Below, piece after piece: positions 22,530-25,239 of a DNA stretch of 25,239 nucleotides; position 1 is the first letter of the stretch; every line of letters begins with the position of its first letter. The notes under the pieces are model-generated. The model ran no database searches, had not been told where the DNA came from, and worked only from the letters and a program-made list of their open reading frames with translations. The stretch is from an uncultured Muribaculaceae bacterium (lineage in GTDB: Bacteria; Bacteroidota; Bacteroidia; Bacteroidales; Muribaculaceae): assembly GCA_910586565.1 (NCBI GenBank), contig CAJUIT010000026.1, positions 1-25,239 on the forward strand. The letters are read 5' to 3'. A program made the translations under genes and the position numbers.

Positions 22530-22614
22530 TCAAAGGTTCCCTACGACCTACAAACTAAGACGTGGCATAGTTGGCTCACGTTTCTGTTTATAAACATTTG
22601 AACCTTTGAGCCAA
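22530..22614 (+). promoter_or_regulatory. Leader with two mutually exclusive inverted-repeat pairings
   Basis: TCAAAGGTTC (22530-22539) can pair with GAACCTTTGA (22600-22609). TTGGCTCA (22571-22578) can pair with TGAGCCAA (22607-22614). The right arms overlap at 22607-22609, so both cannot form fully at once. The 12-bp palindrome TGTTTATAAACA (22585-22596) lies inside both. This could be an RNA switch or overlapping operator sites. Confidence 0.45.
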
Positions 22615-22632
22615 AGTCGATACTATACGGAT

Positions 22633-23445
22633 ATGAAATTGACTCATAATCTACACAACATTCCACAAGAGTTTCAGTCATTCTTGACTGCGGCTTTGGC
22701 GATGGCAGAAAAAGCCGGAGATATTCACATGCAATATTTCCGCAAAAGTAATCTTGAACAGTCAACAAAGCTCAATGACAGCGATGTGGTCACAATAGCC
22801 GACAAAAAGGCAGAAGCAATGATTCTTGATTTTATCCGTCAGCATTTCCCTTCGCATGGGATTATCTCGGAGGAATCAGGACGAGATCACGATGAAAGAG
22901 AATGGCGATGGGTAATAGACCCTCTTGACGGAACAACAAATTTCTCTGCGGGACTTCCGGCTTTCTGCGTATCTATCGCACTTGAACATAACAAGGAAAC
23001 CGTGTTGGGCGTAGTCTATGCTCCATATCTCGGTGAGTGTTTCTATGCCGTTAAGGGAGCAGGTGCTTGGCTTAATGGAAACTCAATCCATTGCTCAGAC
23101 AAATCAGAAATATCCAAAGCCGTTGTAGCAACCGGAATGCCATACGACCGAAATGACAACGCCGACAATAACCTTACTGAAATCTGTCGAATGGCATTAC
23201 GTGTCAGAGGCATCAGGCGTATGGGGTCAGCCGCGATAGACCTATGTTATACCGCAGCCGGATTCTTTGACGCTTATTGGGAACTGAATCTCAATCGGTG
23301 GGATGCATCAGCCGGACAACTGATAGCATCTGAAGCCGGGGTTATTATTGAATCCATTCGTTCAAACAGGAATCATTCGATTCTTGCTTCCAATCCCAAT
23401 CTCCATTCAGCAATGCACCAAATTCTTTTTCAAGAACAAGCTTAA
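22633..23445 (+). CDS. Inositol-monophosphatase-family phosphatase
   Basis: 270 residues from the ATG at 22633; a TTG at 22606 is in the leader structure and less likely. The family metal sites are intact: Glu80/Glu81 in ISEESG, D96 and D99 in DPLDGTTNF, and a late WDASAG (usual form WDxAAG). Members hydrolyse sugar- or inositol-phosphates or 3'-phosphoadenosine phosphate; the exact substrate cannot be told from sequence. It is the first gene of a tight run with YciI-like, tautomerase and AraC genes. Codon use is more A/T-rich than in the genes to the left of the tRNA. Confidence 0.88.
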   Translation: MKLTHNLHNIPQEFQSFLTAALAMAEKAGDIHMQYFRKSNLEQSTKLNDSDVVTIADKKAEAMILDFIRQHFPSHGIISEESGRDHDEREWRWVIDPLDGTTNFSAGLPAFCVSIALEHNKETVLGVVYAPYLGECFYAVKGAGAWLNGNSIHCSDKSEISKAVVATGMPYDRNDNADNNLTEICRMALRVRGIRRMGSAAIDLCYTAAGFFDAYWELNLNRWDASAGQLIASEAGVIIESIRSNRNHSILASNPNLHSAMHQILFQEQA

Positions 23446-23451
23446 AAATGA

Positions 23452-23745
23452 ATGACTATGTTCATAGCTATTCTTACATACAAGAAGCCTCTGAGTGAGG
23501 TTGACAAATATCTTCAGGCTCACCGCGATTATCCTGCCGAGCATTATGCCGCCGGTGATTTCATTGCGTCCGGGCCTCAGAATCCGCGCATCGGCGGTGT
23601 GATAATGATAAAAGCCACCGACCGCGAGGCTGTCAACACTATTATCTCGCAAGACCCGTTCAATATCAACGGCATCGCCGACTATCAGATAGTGGAATTC
23701 ACTCCTACGATGTTCTGCTATGAGTCTTTACAAACACTCCTGTAA
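23452..23745 (+). CDS. YciI-like protein
   Basis: 97 residues from 23452, or 95 from the ATG at 23458 that gives the more typical MFIAILTY start. The ferredoxin-like fold of the YciI family (YCII-related domain) is suggested by the pattern MFIAILTY, LQAHRDYPAEHYAAGDFIASGP and DPFNINGIADYQIVEF. The conserved His (in AHRDY) and Asp (in QDPF) of the family are present. Some members are small dehydrochlorinases or lactone-processing enzymes, but most are uncharacterised. It starts 6 bp after the phosphatase stop. Confidence 0.8.
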   Translation: MTMFIAILTYKKPLSEVDKYLQAHRDYPAEHYAAGDFIASGPQNPRIGGVIMIKATDREAVNTIISQDPFNINGIADYQIVEFTPTMFCYESLQTLL

Positions 23746-23748
23746 GCC

Positions 23749-23973
23749 ATGCCATACATATCCATTGAAAGCGGAAAACTAACCGCTGAGCAAAAGAAAG
23801 AATTGATTGAACGACTCACAGCAACAGCCTCCGAGATAACACATATCCCGGAGCAGTTCTTCACTGTAACCATCAAGGAACTCCCTGACGAAAATTTCGG
23901 CATCGGCGGCAAATCCATAGATGAGATAAAACGTAATTACAAGGTCACTCAATTTAATAAAATTGAGAATTAG
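23749..23973 (+). CDS. 4-oxalocrotonate tautomerase family protein
   Basis: 74 residues, close to the roughly 62-76 usual for the family. Met is followed by Pro2, which becomes the catalytic N-terminal Pro after Met removal. The body matches the family pattern (ESGKLTAEQKKELIERLT, then VTIKELPDENFGIGGK). The general base is the N-terminal proline; the Arg residues of true 4-OT are not clearly conserved, so the substrate is open. It is 3 bp after the YciI-like gene, so the two are cotranscribed. Confidence 0.85.
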   Translation: MPYISIESGKLTAEQKKELIERLTATASEITHIPEQFFTVTIKELPDENFGIGGKSIDEIKRNYKVTQFNKIEN

Positions 23974-24808
23974 TGCAGTGTTGACAGAAAACAAAATTCC
24001 GGAGCATAAGCTGACAGCAATAACAGACCGCCCATTCATGCTTGGCCATAATGATGATGGAGAAGTAAGAAGGCATACACATTGTTTTCATCGTGACAAC
24101 TTCTTCCTTATAGGGATTATTATTTCCGGTAGCCAACATTTGTCAGTTGATTTTGAAAAATATGAATTGAAAGCCGGAAATGCTATTATCATATTTCCCG
24201 GTCAGATTCATGCCTCAGAGCCTTCTACGGATACAAATGGATTTGCTCTCCTTCTCTCTCCCGAACTATTAAGCGATAAAGACATGCTGGCCATTCGGGA
24301 ATTACAGTTTGGCAATAAGATAATTGAGCTGAAAGAAGATGACCTTCACGATATTATACAACTTTATAACGTACTCAAGAAAAGGCATCAAACGACTCGT
24401 GAAATCGAATTGTCATTGGTCAATGCCATAAAACACCTGGTGATAACCAATATAACACCCAACCATCCGTCTGTTCCAAATCGTTATATCCGTCTTGTCC
24501 TGAAATTCCAACAGCTGATGGAACAAAATATCCGCACTGTAAAGAGTCCAACTGAATATGCCTCAATGCTGAATGTTTCAGGCGTATATCTCAATGAAGC
24601 TGTAAAGTCGGTGACAGGAAAAAATGCCAGTTGTCTGATTGGCGAATATGTAACAATGCTTGCGAAAAGAGAATTGTGCTATACGAAACTTAGCGCGCAA
24701 GAAATAGCCCTCAACCTTGGATATGTAGATTACAGCTATTTCTCCCGATTGTTCAGCCGTCATGCCTCTATGAGTCCAAAGAGTTTTCGTCACGCATACA
24801 TTGAATAA
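23963..24808 (+). CDS. AraC-family transcriptional regulator
   Basis: 281 residues from a TTG at 23963 overlapping the tautomerase end. GTG 23978 or TTG 23981 are equally plausible starts; there is no ATG near the beginning. The N-terminal cupin-like effector domain is seen in GIIISGSQHLSVDF and AGNAIIIFPGQIHASEP. The C-terminal double HTH (about 185-280) includes SPTEYASMLNVSGVYLNEAV and the second helix region LSAQEIALNLGYVDYSYFSRLF with the final SPKSFRHAY. It probably controls its own operon and/or the ferredoxin gene downstream. The inducer is unknown. Confidence 0.88.
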   Translation: MRISAVLTENKIPEHKLTAITDRPFMLGHNDDGEVRRHTHCFHRDNFFLIGIIISGSQHLSVDFEKYELKAGNAIIIFPGQIHASEPSTDTNGFALLLSPELLSDKDMLAIRELQFGNKIIELKEDDLHDIIQLYNVLKKRHQTTREIELSLVNAIKHLVITNITPNHPSVPNRYIRLVLKFQQLMEQNIRTVKSPTEYASMLNVSGVYLNEAVKSVTGKNASCLIGEYVTMLAKRELCYTKLSAQEIALNLGYVDYSYFSRLFSRHASMSPKSFRHAYIE

Positions 24809-24878
24809 TCCAACTTTTGCCTTAAACAGACTATTCCCGTACTGATTAAAAGCAATTAATTTCGCAATCAAAAAAACT

Positions 24879-25109
24879 ATGGGAATATTCGATAATTTAC
24901 GTGACCGTCACATGACGGACTACATCACCATCAATTCACGCAACTGTGTAGCCTGCTGGGATTGCTTCACTACTTGCCCCAAGCAAGTGTTCGGCAAGAT
25001 TGATTTCCTTGGACACCGTCATATCAAAATCAAAAATGTCTCCGCTTGTATCGGCTGCAATAAATGTGTACAAGTGTGCCAACACGGCGCGATAAAATCA
25101 CGTAAATAA
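24879..25109 (+). CDS. Two-cluster 4Fe-4S ferredoxin
   Basis: 76 residues; M12 is an alternative start. It has two 4Fe-4S motifs: C23, C26, C29, C33 (CVACWDCFTTCP) and C57, C60, C63, C67 (CIGCNKCVQVC). Note that the first motif ends in CP and the second in CQ. It is a small electron carrier or the fragment-like ferredoxin partner of a redox enzyme that may lie beyond the window. It is 70 bp after the AraC gene, with TAATTTCG (24857-24864) as a near-match -7 element, so it may have its own promoter. Confidence 0.85.
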   Translation: MGIFDNLRDRHMTDYITINSRNCVACWDCFTTCPKQVFGKIDFLGHRHIKIKNVSACIGCNKCVQVCQHGAIKSRK

Positions 25110-25163
25110 GCATTGGTTGCTCGCAATGAACATAGGAATCATCAGTCATAATTCACAAACCGT

Positions 25164-25191
25164 CAATTAGATGGTTGGCGCGGACTAATTG
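25164..25191. repeat. Inverted repeat downstream of the ferredoxin gene
   Basis: CAATTAG (25164-25170) and CTAATTG (25185-25191) are a perfect 7-bp inverted repeat with a 14-nt spacer, followed by CAAAAAAG. It is not terminator-like on the plus strand. Nothing else is recognisable in the last 130 bp. Confidence 0.3.
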
Positions 25192-25239
25192 CAAAAAAGT
25201 AGGCTAAAAGTGCTGTCATTTGCTGGATATCAGTAAATT

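Overview
The window reads as chromosomal DNA of a gut Bacteroidales, most likely the Muribaculaceae type. Supporting signs are the Bacteroidales promoter signature (TTTG, about 19 bp, TAnnTTTG) ahead of several genes, the lack of Shine-Dalgarno sequences, a tRNA with no encoded CCA, secreted BspA-type leucine-rich-repeat proteins with a C-terminal sorting-like tail, and a TPR/outer-membrane-barrel gene pair. The family assignment is inference from these features.

Left part (1-6.3 kb, minus strand): two tandem paralogous secreted leucine-rich-repeat proteins, followed 9 bp later by a TPR/transmembrane/LuxR-type HTH regulator that is split by a -1 frameshift into two overlapping reading frames. 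A TAATTTTG promoter and helically phased TCTACA repeats lie upstream of the first gene.

Oxalate module (6.5-10.8 kb, plus strand): formyl-CoA:oxalate CoA-transferase (frc), oxalyl-CoA decarboxylase (oxc) and an AEC-family permease. The layout parallels E. coli yfdW-yfdU-yfdV. Codon use is strongly C-ending, which suggests high expression. Hairpins separate the genes, and a related A/T-rich motif precedes each start.

Central part (10.97-17.4 kb, minus strand): a run of TPR protein, outer-membrane barrel, AsnA-like protein and trmD, possibly one transcription unit. The AsnA-like protein appears to have lost most of the asparagine synthetase active site. Divergent from it is a rubrerythrin, which converges on a GNAT acetyltransferase.

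Defence pair (19.1-22.0 kb, plus strand): an ABC/AAA-type ATPase with a long N-terminal extension overlaps an HNH nuclease gene, a Septu (PtuA-PtuB)-like arrangement. A C-rich, G-poor spacer with an 11-bp tandem repeat leads to a tRNA-Phe gene with its own promoter and terminator.

Right part (22.6-25.2 kb, plus strand): a compositionally different, more A/T-rich cluster of inositol-monophosphatase-like protein, YciI-like protein, 4-oxalocrotonate tautomerase family protein, AraC regulator and a two-cluster ferredoxin. The inositol-monophosphatase leader holds two mutually exclusive inverted-repeat pairings.

The most unusual non-coding item is a structured intergenic repeat of about 175-180 bp. 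Two full copies lie in opposite orientation at 10775-10949 and 18251-18428, each between convergent genes, and a short copy containing only the ends lies at 9715-9752. Each full copy is a near-palindrome, apparently with compensatory arm changes, joined to a GGTGTGTCA/TGACACACC hairpin.
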